NCBI RefSeq assembly: GCF_014656055.1 | Contig: NZ_BNBR01000006.1 | Span: 310,001-374,000, forward strand | Reading direction: 5' to 3' | DNA length: 64,000 nucleotides | Source of the DNA: Streptomyces griseosporeus | GTDB lineage: Bacteria > Actinomycetota > Actinomycetes > Streptomycetales > Streptomycetaceae | In this document: positions 17,639 through 24,927 of the stretch, one piece after another | Numbering within the stretch: the first letter of the stretch is position 1 | Layout: each line of letters starts with the position of its first letter | Program-made: the position numbers and the translations under genes | Notes under the pieces: model-generated | The model's input: the letters and a program-made list of their open reading frames with translations, nothing else | Databases searched by the model: none | Told to the model about the DNA's origin: nothing

Positions 17639-18301
17639 GTGTTCCACGTGGAAGAGACGATCCCGGGCACCGAAGCCGCACAGATTCCGAAGCAGCGCGG
17701 GGAATCGCTGCTGGAGACCGCCGTTCGCTATGCCGAGGAGCGCCACTGGGACGTGTTCCCCGGCACCTGGCTGGAAGCCGTCGACGGGGTGCAGCACTGC
17801 TCCTGCGAGGACGCGGCGTGCGCCGCCCCCGGCGCACACCCGGCGCGCGCCGACTGGGCGACGCAGGCGACGGGCAGTGCGACCGTCGCGCGCCGTATGT
17901 GGCAGAAGCAGCCGACGGCGTCGATCCTGCTGCCGACCGGGCGGACCTTCGACGCGATCTCCGTGCCGGAGACGGCCGGGTTCCTCGCGCTGGCGCGCAT
18001 GGAGCGCATGGAGCTGACGCTCGGGCCGGTGACGCTCACGCCGGACCGCCGGATGTTCTTCTTCGTGCTGCCGGGCGCGGCCGTGAAGATGCCGGAGCTG
18101 GTCCGCAAGATCGGCTGGTCGCTCTCCTCCCTGGACCTCGTGGCGCTGGGCGAAGGCGCGTACGTGGCCGCGCCGCCGACGCGGTACGGGTCCCGGGGGG
18201 CGGTCCAGTGGGCGCGTCGGCCCACTCCCGCGAACCGGTGGCTGCCGGACGCGGAGGAGCTGATCTCACCGCTCGCGTACGCGTGCGGACGGGATCGGTG
18301 A
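17639..18301 (+). CDS. Bifunctional primase/polymerase (Prim-Pol)-like protein
   Basis: 220 residues if translation starts at GTG 17639 (MFHVEETIPGTEAAQIPKQRG); GTG 17624 and 17648 are also in frame. The segment LLETAVRYAEERHWDVFPGTWLEAVDGVQHCSCEDAACAAPGAHP resembles the N-terminus of Prim-Pol/AEP proteins, where plasmid and phage primases have GWxVFPxxxxxK then CxC...PGKHP. No helicase domain follows, and the catalytic Asp pair is not obvious. A chromosomal stand-alone role, possibly in DNA repair or regulation, is unproven. Confidence 0.7.
   Translation: MFHVEETIPGTEAAQIPKQRGESLLETAVRYAEERHWDVFPGTWLEAVDGVQHCSCEDAACAAPGAHPARADWATQATGSATVARRMWQKQPTASILLPTGRTFDAISVPETAGFLALARMERMELTLGPVTLTPDRRMFFFVLPGAAVKMPELVRKIGWSLSSLDLVALGEGAYVAAPPTRYGSRGAVQWARRPTPANRWLPDAEELISPLAYACGRDR
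17642..17653. promoter_or_regulatory. Palindrome TTCCACGTGGAA at the start of the Prim-Pol-like gene
   Basis: A perfect 12-bp palindrome with a CACGTG core overlaps the candidate start codons. It differs at three of 14 positions from the Streptomyces parS consensus GTTTCACGTGAAAC. ParB binding is possible but weakly supported. Confidence 0.3.
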
Positions 18302-18342
18302 CGGCAGCCTGTCGTCTGCCGGGTCCCGTGGCCCTGCGGGGC

Positions 18343-18348
18343 TAGGTT
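18343..18348 (+). promoter_or_regulatory. -10 box of the ABC transporter operon (leaderless)
   Basis: TAGGTT ends 7 bases before ATG 18356, so transcription should start at or next to the A of the start codon. No ribosome binding site is present, consistent with a leaderless mRNA. Confidence 0.5.
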
Positions 18349-18355
18349 GGCTCCC

Positions 18356-19129
18356 ATGACGTCGGCCGTAAGTGTGCGTGGGCTCTGGAAGCGGTTCGGG
18401 CAGCAGGTTGCCGTGGGCGGGATCGACCTCGAACTGCCCGCGGGGCGGTTCATCGGGCTCGTCGGGCCGAACGGGGCCGGCAAGACCACCACGCTGTCCA
18501 TGGTGACGGGGCTGCTCCGGCCCGACCAGGGCAGCGTCGAGGTCGTCGGGCACGACGTGTGGCGCGACCCGGTCGCCGTGAAGGCGCGGATCGGGGTGCT
18601 GCCGGAGGGGCTACGGCTGTTCGAACGACTGTCCGGGCGTGAACTGCTCGGCTACACAGGGCGGTTGCGCGGGCTGCCCGGCGCCGAGGCCGACAGGCGG
18701 GCCGCGCAGCTGCTGGACGTCCTGGACCTGGCCGGGGCGCAGCACAAGCTGGTCGTCGACTACTCGACCGGCATGCGCAAGAAGATCGGCCTCGCCGCGG
18801 CCCTGCTGCACAATCCCGAAGTGCTCTTCCTCGACGAGCCGTTCGAGGGCGTCGACCCGGTCTCCGCGCAGACCATCCGGGGCGTCCTGGAGCGGTACAC
18901 CGCCTCGGGCGCCACGGTCGTCTTCTCCTCCCACGTCATGGAGCTGGTCGAGTCCCTGTGCGACTGGGTGGCCGTCATGGCCGCCGGCCGCATCCGCGCG
19001 CACGGCACGCTGGCCGAGGTGCGCGGCGACCAGCCGTCCCTCCAGCAGGCGTTCCTGCACCTGGTCGGGGCGACCGGCCGGGACGCCGGCACCGATCTGG
19101 ACTGGCTCGGCGGCGGGGCGGACCGGTGA
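18356..19129 (+). CDS. ABC transporter ATP-binding protein
   Basis: 257 residues. Walker A GPNGAGKT is followed by the signature region YSTGMRKKIGLAAALLHNPEVLFLDEPFEGVD (Walker B included) and an H-loop FSSHVMELVESL. The STGM start replaces the classic LSGGQ, which is usual in this exporter subfamily (ABC-2 type). It energises the permease encoded next, whose start overlaps this stop as GTGA. Confidence 0.92.
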   Translation: MTSAVSVRGLWKRFGQQVAVGGIDLELPAGRFIGLVGPNGAGKTTTLSMVTGLLRPDQGSVEVVGHDVWRDPVAVKARIGVLPEGLRLFERLSGRELLGYTGRLRGLPGAEADRRAAQLLDVLDLAGAQHKLVVDYSTGMRKKIGLAAALLHNPEVLFLDEPFEGVDPVSAQTIRGVLERYTASGATVVFSSHVMELVESLCDWVAVMAAGRIRAHGTLAEVRGDQPSLQQAFLHLVGATGRDAGTDLDWLGGGADR

Positions 19130-20742
19130 GCGGCACCTCCGGCACCCCGGTCACCGCCGTCGTCGTACGGCTGAAGCTGTCGCTGCTGCGCAACGGGCTG
19201 CGGCAGTCCGGCGGGCGGCGCGCCGCGTACGTCGCCTCCGCCGTCGTCGCCCTGGTGTTCGCCGCGCTCCAGCTGATCGGTCTGATCGCGCTGCGCGGCC
19301 ACGCGCACGCGGACGCGCTGGTGGTGCTGCTGGCGGCGGTGCTGGGGCTGGGCTGGGCGGTGATGCCGCTGTTCTTCCCCGGCGGCGACGAGACGCTGGA
19401 CCCGACGCGGCTGGTGATGCTGCCGCTGCGGCCCCGTCCGCTGGTGCGGGCGCTGCTCGCGGCCTCGCTGGTGGGGATCGGTCCGCTGTTCACGCTGCTG
19501 ATGCTGGTGGGGTCGGTGATCGCGGTGGCGCACGGGGCGGCGGCGTACGCCGTCTCGGTCGTCGCCGTGGTGCTGGCGCTGCTGCTGTGCGTGGCGCTCG
19601 CGCGGGCCGTCGCCGCCGCCAACATCCGGCTGCTGACCAGCCGCCGGGGGCGGGATCTGGCGGTGCTGAGCGGGCTGGTCATCGCGGTCGGCGCGCAGGT
19701 GGTGAACTTCGGCGCGCAGCGCCTCGGTTCGGCCGGGCTCGGGCAGCTCGACCCGGCCGCGGACGTGCTGCGCTGGGTGCCTCCGGCGGCGGCGGTCGGC
19801 GCGGTGCACGCGGTGAGCGACGAGGCGTACGGGCAGGCGGCCGCCCAACTGCTGCTGTGCGTGGCCGCGTTGGTGGCGCTGGTCAGAGTGTGGGCGCGGA
19901 GTCTGGAGCGGCTGATGACCGCGCCCGACGGTTCGACCCTGCACGCCGCCGTGCCGGACGGGCGGGCGCGGGACGCGTCCCGGGGCGCTTCCCATGGCTG
20001 GGAGCGGCTGCTGCCCGCCGGGCGCACCGGCACGGTGATGGGCCGCAGCCTGCGCTACATCTGGCGGGACCCGAAGACCAAGGCGGCCTGGGTGACCTCG
20101 CTCGCGATCGGGGTGATCGTGCCGGTGTTCAACGCGGTGCAGGGCACAGGGTCGGTGTACTTCGCCTGTTTCGCCGCAGGGATGCTCGGCATCCAGATGT
20201 ACAACCAGTTCGGGCAGGACACCTCGGCGTTCTGGATGGTCGCGATGACGATCTCCGGTGCCCGGGACGCGTACGTCGAGCTGCGCGGGCGGGCGCTGGC
20301 CCTGCTGGTGGTGACAATGCCGTACGCCGCGCTGGTGACGGTCCTGACGACGGCGCTGCTGGACACCTGGGGGCGGCTGCCGGAGGTGCTGGGCCTGTCG
20401 TTCGCGCTGCTCGGGGCGATGCTGGGGACCGGCGCGTGGACGTCGGCGCGCTTTCCCTACTCGATCCCGCAGGAGGGCCACAAGAACGTGGTGCCGGGGC
20501 AGGTGGGGCTGGCGTGGATGTCGATCTTCGGCGGGATGGTGGCGGCGGCGCTGCTGTGCGCGCCGGTCATCGTCCTCACCGTCTGGCTGCACGCCGGGCC
20601 CGGCGCCGACGCGTACGGCTGGCTGCTGCTGCCGGCGGGCCTGGTGTACGGCGCCGCGCTGACCATGCTGGGCCTGCGCCTCGCGGCCCCGAGAACGGCG
20701 GCCCGCCTCCCGGAGATCCTCTCAGCGGTGAGCAAAGGCTGA
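19126..20742 (+). CDS. ABC transporter permease
   Basis: 538 residues from GTG 19126, overlapping the ATPase stop by 4 bases, so the two are translationally coupled. About twelve hydrophobic segments are visible (YVASAVVALVFAALQLIGL, LVVLLAAVLGLGWAVMPLF and others) with a large cytoplasmic loop around residues 260-310. The layout fits an ABC-2-like exporter subunit rather than an importer. Substrate is unknown. A strong hairpin follows 9 bases after the stop. Confidence 0.88.
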   Translation: MSGTSGTPVTAVVVRLKLSLLRNGLRQSGGRRAAYVASAVVALVFAALQLIGLIALRGHAHADALVVLLAAVLGLGWAVMPLFFPGGDETLDPTRLVMLPLRPRPLVRALLAASLVGIGPLFTLLMLVGSVIAVAHGAAAYAVSVVAVVLALLLCVALARAVAAANIRLLTSRRGRDLAVLSGLVIAVGAQVVNFGAQRLGSAGLGQLDPAADVLRWVPPAAAVGAVHAVSDEAYGQAAAQLLLCVAALVALVRVWARSLERLMTAPDGSTLHAAVPDGRARDASRGASHGWERLLPAGRTGTVMGRSLRYIWRDPKTKAAWVTSLAIGVIVPVFNAVQGTGSVYFACFAAGMLGIQMYNQFGQDTSAFWMVAMTISGARDAYVELRGRALALLVVTMPYAALVTVLTTALLDTWGRLPEVLGLSFALLGAMLGTGAWTSARFPYSIPQEGHKNVVPGQVGLAWMSIFGGMVAAALLCAPVIVLTVWLHAGPGADAYGWLLLPAGLVYGAALTMLGLRLAAPRTAARLPEILSAVSKG

Positions 20743-20750
20743 CACCCTGA

Positions 20751-20772
20751 GCATGCCCGGGTACGGGCATGC
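20751..20772 (+). terminator. Hairpin after the ABC permease
   Basis: GCATGCCCG and CGGGCATGC pair perfectly around GGTA, 9 bases after the stop codon. Confidence 0.7.
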
Positions 20773-20777
20773 GGCCC

Positions 20778-20799
20778 AGGGGCGCGGGGAACTGCGCGA
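20778..20799 (+). repeat. 22-bp dispersed repeat, copy 1
   Basis: The core GGGGCGCGGGGAACTGCGCG occurs here and, in inverse orientation, at 33022-33043. This word is, from memory, very common in Streptomyces intergenic DNA. Function is unknown. Confidence 0.65.
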
Positions 20800-20846
20800 C
20801 CGGCCCCACACAAGCCGCACCCGCCGGACGACGAAGAGCACCCCCC

Positions 20847-21812
20847 TCAAGAGGCGCCCGGCCCGGCCTCACGCAGTGCCCCGTCGAGGAACGGCTCGAT
20901 CGCCGCCCGCCACCCCTCCGGCTGGTCGTAGTGGACGAGGTGCCCGGCGTCGGCGACCTCCGCGTACTGGCCGCGCGGCAGCACGCGGACCATCTCCTGC
21001 GCCTCCGCGCGGCCCAGTTCTCCGTCGAGGCCGCGGACGACGAGGGCGGGGCACCGCACCTGGGCCAGCTCCTCCCAGTGGGCGTCGTACACCCAGGTCT
21101 CGCGGGAGCGGAGCATCTGCTCGGGGTCGAAGACGGGGCGCCAGCCGTCGGCCGCCTCCTGCATGACCTCGGCGTAGAAGGCGCCGCGGGAGGGGTTGGG
21201 CCGCTCCACCCAGGGGTCGTCCTCGCCGAACCACTTGCGGACGTCGGCGAGGGTGGCGAAGGGCAGGGGCCAGGCCTTGAACCAGTCGGCCCACTCGCGC
21301 TGCGAGGCCGCGCCGAGCGCGGAGGCCCGCATGTCGCAGATGACGAGGCCGCCGACGAGGTCGGGGCGCTGGGCGGCGAGCTGCCAGGCGGTGAGGGCGC
21401 CCATGGCGTGGCCGATGAGGACGGCGGGGGCGAGGCCGAGCTGTTCGAGGGCGGCCTCGGCGTCGGCGACGTAGGCCTCGCGGGTGAAGGCGGCCTGCGG
21501 GGGCTTGGCGCTCTGGCCGTGGCCGCGCTGGTCGAGGGCGACCGCGCGGTGCCGCTCGGAGAGCCAGCGGGCGGTGGACGCCCAGTGGGAGGCGCGGCCC
21601 ATCAGACCGTGCAGTAAGAGCACGCCCGGTGACCGTCCGGGCCCGCCGCCGGGCTCCTGCGGGGCGCCGCCGGGTGGGCGGGGCCGGGCGTGGCCCTCGG
21701 GGCCCGCCTGGGCGGGTACGAGGATCCCCGGCTCGCCCTTGGGAGGGTCGCCGAACTCCCAGGCCGCGAGGCGGACCCCACCCGCCCCGGTCACGTCGAT
21801 GCGCCGCGTCAT
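20847..21812 (-). CDS. Alpha/beta-fold hydrolase with Ala in place of the nucleophile Ser
   Basis: 321 residues from ATG 21812 (upstream AGGAG and GGGGGG). It has the oxyanion-type HGLMGRASHW, LDQRGHGQS, a lid region and the final histidine in DAGHLVHYDQPEGW, all normal for the fold. The elbow, however, reads VLIGHAMGALTAW, with Ala136 where G-x-S-x-G should have Ser. Residues 33-63 are a Gly/Pro-rich insertion after the first strand. The protein may be a non-hydrolytic binder or use another residue. It is convergent with the ABC permease. Confidence 0.82.
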   Translation of the reverse strand: MTRRIDVTGAGGVRLAAWEFGDPPKGEPGILVPAQAGPEGHARPRPPGGAPQEPGGGPGRSPGVLLLHGLMGRASHWASTARWLSERHRAVALDQRGHGQSAKPPQAAFTREAYVADAEAALEQLGLAPAVLIGHAMGALTAWQLAAQRPDLVGGLVICDMRASALGAASQREWADWFKAWPLPFATLADVRKWFGEDDPWVERPNPSRGAFYAEVMQEAADGWRPVFDPEQMLRSRETWVYDAHWEELAQVRCPALVVRGLDGELGRAEAQEMVRVLPRGQYAEVADAGHLVHYDQPEGWRAAIEPFLDGALREAGPGAS

Positions 21813-22199
21813 GCTCCTGGCACCCCCCAAGCTCCGCGTTGCCGCTTGCCGTCGTACCGCTGTGCCCTGCCGCTGCCCTGCTCTGTCCTGCCGTGCCGTG
21901 TGTTCTCGTGGTCGGTGCTCCGCGTTCCGCTTCCGCTTCGCGCGGCTCTACGGGCCGTACCGTGCCGTGCACCATGTGTAGCGCACGTTCCGCGTGGCTC
22001 GTCACCCGCACACTATCGAATGCTCGTTCGGAAAACGGTGTCTCCCCGGGCAACACCCCTCGTTCGAGTGACCGCCCTCAAGGATTGATCGCCGCTGCCG
22101 AGGGGAGATCTTCAACGGGAGGCGGACCGCTCGGGGAAAAACGGTCCGAGGGGGACGACCCTGGGAGCTCGGGGCTCCGGGTCGCAACAGGGGAGGACA
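21813..22199. other. Gap upstream of the alpha/beta hydrolase, promoter region
   Basis: Minus-strand TAGTGT near 22011 could be a -10 for the hydrolase. A pyrimidine-rich run with repeated TGCCCTGC/TGCCGTGCC words (21868-21900) follows. CTCGTTCG occurs twice (about 22023 and 22062). No gene is supported. Confidence 0.35.
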
Positions 22200-22229
22200 G
22201 GGCCCCGGCGTCGCTCAGCGCCGGGGCCC
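22200..22229 (-). terminator. Terminator of the DtxR-family gene
   Basis: GGGCCCCGGCG and CGCCGGGGCCC form a perfect 11-bp stem with an 8-base loop, ending 5 bases beyond the stop codon at 22235. Confidence 0.8.
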
Positions 22230-22234
22230 TCCGC

Positions 22235-22927
22235 TCACCGCTTGGCGACGAAGACGTGGGAGGCGACGTCCGCCTCCAGCTCGGCGGCCTCGCCGCCGCT
22301 GCCCACCAGCACCCCGCCGGGCGACTCCGTCACGCTCACCACCGAGCCGGGCTGCACGCCCGCCCGCCGCAGCGTGTACATGAGCTGCGCGTCCGTCTGG
22401 ATCGGCTCGCCGATACGGCGGACCACGACCGTCTTGCCCTCGGTGCCCGGGTCCAGCTCGGCCAGCGACACCATGCCCTCGTCCAGGAACGGGTCGGCGC
22501 CGTCCTTCTCGCCCAGCTCCTCCAGGCCCGGGATCGGGTTGCCGTACGGCGACTCGGTCGGGTGACGCAGCAGCTCCAGCACGCGGCGCTCCACGGCCTC
22601 GCTCATCACGTGCTCCCAGCGGCAGGCCTCGGCGTGCACCTGCTCCCACTCCAGGCCGATCACGTCGACGAGCAGACACTCGGCCAGGCGGTGCTTGCGC
22701 ATCACGCGCGTGGCCAGTCGGCGGCCCTCGTCGGTCAGCTCCAGGTGCCGGTCGGTGGCCACGGACACCAGGCCGTCGCGCTCCATCCGGGCCACCGTCT
22801 GGCTGACCGTCGGCCCGCTCTGGTCGAGCCGCTCGGCGATCCGGGCGCGCATGGGGACCACACCTTCCTCCTCCAGCTCGAGGATGGTGCGGAGATACAT
22901 CTCCGTGGTGTCGATCAGTCCGGACAT
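22235..22927 (-). CDS. dmdR1: DtxR/IdeR-family iron-dependent repressor
   Basis: 230 residues from ATG 22927 with GAGGGG 6 bases upstream. The N-terminal winged helix (YLRTILELEEEGVVPMRARIAERLDQSGPTVSQTVARMERDGLV) is followed by the metal-binding dimerisation domain (HRLAECLLVDVIGLEWEQVHAEACRWEHVMSEAVERRVLE), with His and Glu ligands in the expected spacing, and a C-terminal SH3-like domain. With Fe2+ it represses siderophore and iron-uptake genes. Length and neighbours (SIS gene, alpha/beta hydrolase) match the main S. coelicolor regulator DmdR1 from memory. An open frame (22242-22565) lies antisense to its 3' half. Confidence 0.92.
   Translation of the reverse strand: MSGLIDTTEMYLRTILELEEEGVVPMRARIAERLDQSGPTVSQTVARMERDGLVSVATDRHLELTDEGRRLATRVMRKHRLAECLLVDVIGLEWEQVHAEACRWEHVMSEAVERRVLELLRHPTESPYGNPIPGLEELGEKDGADPFLDEGMVSLAELDPGTEGKTVVVRRIGEPIQTDAQLMYTLRRAGVQPGSVVSVTESPGGVLVGSGGEAAELEADVASHVFVAKR
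22242..22565 (+). CDS. Adm-like ORF antisense to dmdR1
   Basis: A Ser/Thr/Pro-rich frame of 107 codons from TTG 22242 lies wholly within the opposite strand of dmdR1. In S. coelicolor an overlapping antiparallel gene, adm, has been reported at dmdR1 and linked to siderophore and antibiotic control. This frame could be its counterpart. Long antisense frames are common by chance in GC-rich DNA, there is no clear ribosome binding site, and the exact limits of adm are not recalled. Low confidence as a real gene. Confidence 0.3.
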   Translation: MATKTWEATSASSSAASPPLPTSTPPGDSVTLTTEPGCTPARRSVYMSCASVWIGSPIRRTTTVLPSVPGSSSASDTMPSSRNGSAPSFSPSSSRPGIGLPYGDSVG

Positions 22928-23081
22928 ACGTGCCCCTCGATGAGATCTGCCGAAGGCCCGAGGCGCCTCGGCGCGTGCGCTGGCCCTGCCGTCAATTCTG
23001 CCGGATACCACTGACAACCGTGCCGCCGCGCCGAAACCGGGGGCCGTGGCGGCGGCCGTACCGGGACAGGGCGGGGCCGTA

Positions 23082-23110
23082 TTGACACCGCACTGGTCCA
23101 GACCGCACCG
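23082..23110 (+). promoter_or_regulatory. TTGACA promoter with embedded DasR-type operator (dre)
   Basis: A consensus -35 TTGACA lies at 23082-23087. ACTGGTCCAGACCGCA at 23092-23107 matches 13 of 16 positions of the DasR consensus ACTGGTCTAGACCACT and would sit between the -35 and -10 boxes. DasR is the GntR-family regulator of N-acetylglucosamine metabolism, released by GlcN-6-phosphate. Repression of the SIS gene by DasR is inferred. Confidence 0.7.
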
Positions 23111-23151
23111 TGATCCGCGACACGGACCGCACTGTGCGAAGGAGCCCGCGG

Positions 23152-23904
23152 ATGAGCGACCGGCTGGCCGACCAGTTCTTCGACGCCGCGATCGGCCTTC
23201 TGCAGCGCGTCCGGGACGAGGAGGGGGCCGCGATCGAGGCGGCCGGGGCGCTCCTCGCCGACACCGTCGCGGCCGGCGGGCGGCTCTTCGCCTTCGGCGC
23301 CGGGCACTCCTCCCTCGCCGCCCAGGACGTCGTCTACCGCGCCGGCGGCCTCGCCCTGATGAACCTGCTCGCCGTACCGGGGGTCGTCGGCGTCGACGTG
23401 ATGCCCGCGACGCTCGGCTCCGCCCTGGAGCGCGTCGACGGTCTCGCGGCCGCCGTCCTGGACAGCTCGCCGCTGCGCGCGGGCGACGCCCTGGTGATCG
23501 TCTCCCTCTCCGGCCGCAACGCGCTGCCCGTGGAGATGGCCATGAACGCCCGCGCCCTCGGCGTGCGCGTCATCGGCGTGACGTCGGTGGCGTACGCGAC
23601 GGAGACGAAGTCGCGGCACTCCTCCGGCACGTTCCTGAAGGACCACTGCGACCTCGTGCTCGACTCGAAGATCGCGGTCGGGGACGCGGAACTCACCCTC
23701 GACAGCGTGCCCGCCCCCTTCGCGCCGGCCTCCACCGTCGTCACCGCGGCCCTCCTCCAGGCGGTCGTGGCCACGGCCGCCGGGGCCCTCGCCGACCGCG
23801 GCATCGAGCCGCCGCTGCTCCGCTCCGGCAACGTCGACGGCGGCCACGAGTGGAACGGGCGGATCCTGGAGCAGTACCGGGACCGGATCTTCTACCGCAG
23901 CTGA
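23152..23904 (+). CDS. SIS-domain sugar-phosphate enzyme, NagS-like
   Basis: 250 residues from ATG 23152 with GGAG upstream. A single SIS domain is visible: FAFGAGHSSLAAQDVVYRAGG binds a phosphosugar and VSLSGRNALPVEMAMNARALGVRVIGVTS is the second signature. Genomic position next to dmdR1 and family match SCO4393 of S. coelicolor. That protein is implicated in N-acetylglucosamine toxicity and has been reported (as NagS) to dehydrate GlcNAc-6-phosphate; this is recalled, not checked. The DasR-type site in its promoter agrees with a role in aminosugar metabolism. Confidence 0.82.
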   Translation: MSDRLADQFFDAAIGLLQRVRDEEGAAIEAAGALLADTVAAGGRLFAFGAGHSSLAAQDVVYRAGGLALMNLLAVPGVVGVDVMPATLGSALERVDGLAAAVLDSSPLRAGDALVIVSLSGRNALPVEMAMNARALGVRVIGVTSVAYATETKSRHSSGTFLKDHCDLVLDSKIAVGDAELTLDSVPAPFAPASTVVTAALLQAVVATAAGALADRGIEPPLLRSGNVDGGHEWNGRILEQYRDRIFYRS

Positions 23905-23962
23905 ACCGGCGTCCCCGAGAAGGCGTTAGACCTTTCGACGGCCGGGCCATAGCGTTCGACGC

Positions 23963-24820
23963 ATGACGGATCAGGTGCGGCGGGCGATTCTCAGCGGTTC
24001 GGTGTTCGAGGAGGAGATCGGGTACGCGCGTGCCGTGGTCGACGGCGACCGGGTGCACGTGTCCGGGACGACCGGGTACGACTACGCGACCATGACGATC
24101 TCCGACGACGTCGTCGAACAGGCCGGGCAGTGCCTGCGCAACATCGGCGCCGCGCTCGCGGAGGCCGGGTGCACGTTCGAGGACGTCGTGCGGGTGCGGT
24201 ACCTGCTGCCCGCGCGGGAGGACTTCGAGCCGTGCTGGCCGGTGCTGCGCAAGACGTTCGGGCAGGTCCGCCCGGCCGCGACCATGATGGTGTGCGGGCT
24301 GGCGGACCCCCGGATGAGGATCGAGATCGAGGTGGACGCGCGGCGCGGGCCGGTGGGCTCCCGGCTGCGGATCGAGCAGGTGAGCGGTACGGCGATGCTG
24401 GAGCAGTGGCGGCACGTGCACAACGTGATCGTGCCGCCGGCGGAGATGTCCCTCGCGGAGGCCGAGGAGCGCCTGGGCCGGTACCGCCTGGAGAACGCCT
24501 ACCTCGGCGACGTCCTCGTCGGCTGCTCGACCGTACGGCCGCCGGAGGGCGACGGCGGGGCGGCCACCGTCATCGCGCGCGTGCTGCCCGCCTACCGCGG
24601 CCGGGGCATCGGCACCGCGCTGTACGAGAACGGTCTCGCGCACGCGCGCGTGCTCGGCGCCGAAGCGATCGAGACGTGCGTGCTGGCGGCCAACGAGGAC
24701 GGGCTGCGCTTCGCGAAGGCCCGCGGCTTCACCGAGACCGAGCGGTACGTGCTGGACGGGGAGGACGACGAGTGGGTCGACCTGAGCCTCGCCCCGGCAC
24801 CGGCTCCCGGTCCCCGTTAA
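23963..24820 (+). CDS. RidA-like domain fused to GNAT acetyltransferase
   Basis: 285 residues. Residues 1-130 are a RidA/YjgF-like domain (RVHVSGTTGYDYATMTISDDVVEQAGQCLRNIGAALAEAG through MRIEIEVDARRG), the fold that hydrolyses reactive enamine/imine intermediates. Residues 140-280 are a GNAT domain with acetyl-CoA loop VLPAYRGRGIGTALYENGLAHA and NEDGLRFAKARGFTETERYVL. The junction (RRGPVGSRLRIEQV) is short and in one continuous frame. TAGCGT ends about 8 bases before ATG 23963, so the mRNA is probably leaderless. RidA residues needed for catalysis (Arg in the xxRIEIE context) are present. Confidence 0.85.
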   Translation: MTDQVRRAILSGSVFEEEIGYARAVVDGDRVHVSGTTGYDYATMTISDDVVEQAGQCLRNIGAALAEAGCTFEDVVRVRYLLPAREDFEPCWPVLRKTFGQVRPAATMMVCGLADPRMRIEIEVDARRGPVGSRLRIEQVSGTAMLEQWRHVHNVIVPPAEMSLAEAEERLGRYRLENAYLGDVLVGCSTVRPPEGDGGAATVIARVLPAYRGRGIGTALYENGLAHARVLGAEAIETCVLAANEDGLRFAKARGFTETERYVLDGEDDEWVDLSLAPAPAPGPR

Positions 24821-24866
24821 CCGCCCGTACAGACCGGGTCGACGTCGAGTTTCCGCCGTACAACGA

Positions 24867-24886
24867 TTCTCGCAATCTTGCGGGAA
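24867..24886. promoter_or_regulatory. Palindrome upstream of the PAS/GAF gene
   Basis: TTCTCGCAA-TC-TTGCGGGAA has one mismatch in nine pairs and lies about 40 bases before GTG 24928. Candidate operator; regulator unknown. Confidence 0.4.
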
Positions 24887-24927
24887 CCCTATGTGGGCTG
24901 CGTCACGTTCGAGTTGAATGAGGGCAA

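Noticed and set aside
17642..17653. TTCCACGTGGAA as a parS site
   Set aside because: Three of 14 positions differ from the Streptomyces parS consensus, no parAB genes are nearby, and the window does not contain oriC markers. Kept only as a low-confidence palindrome.
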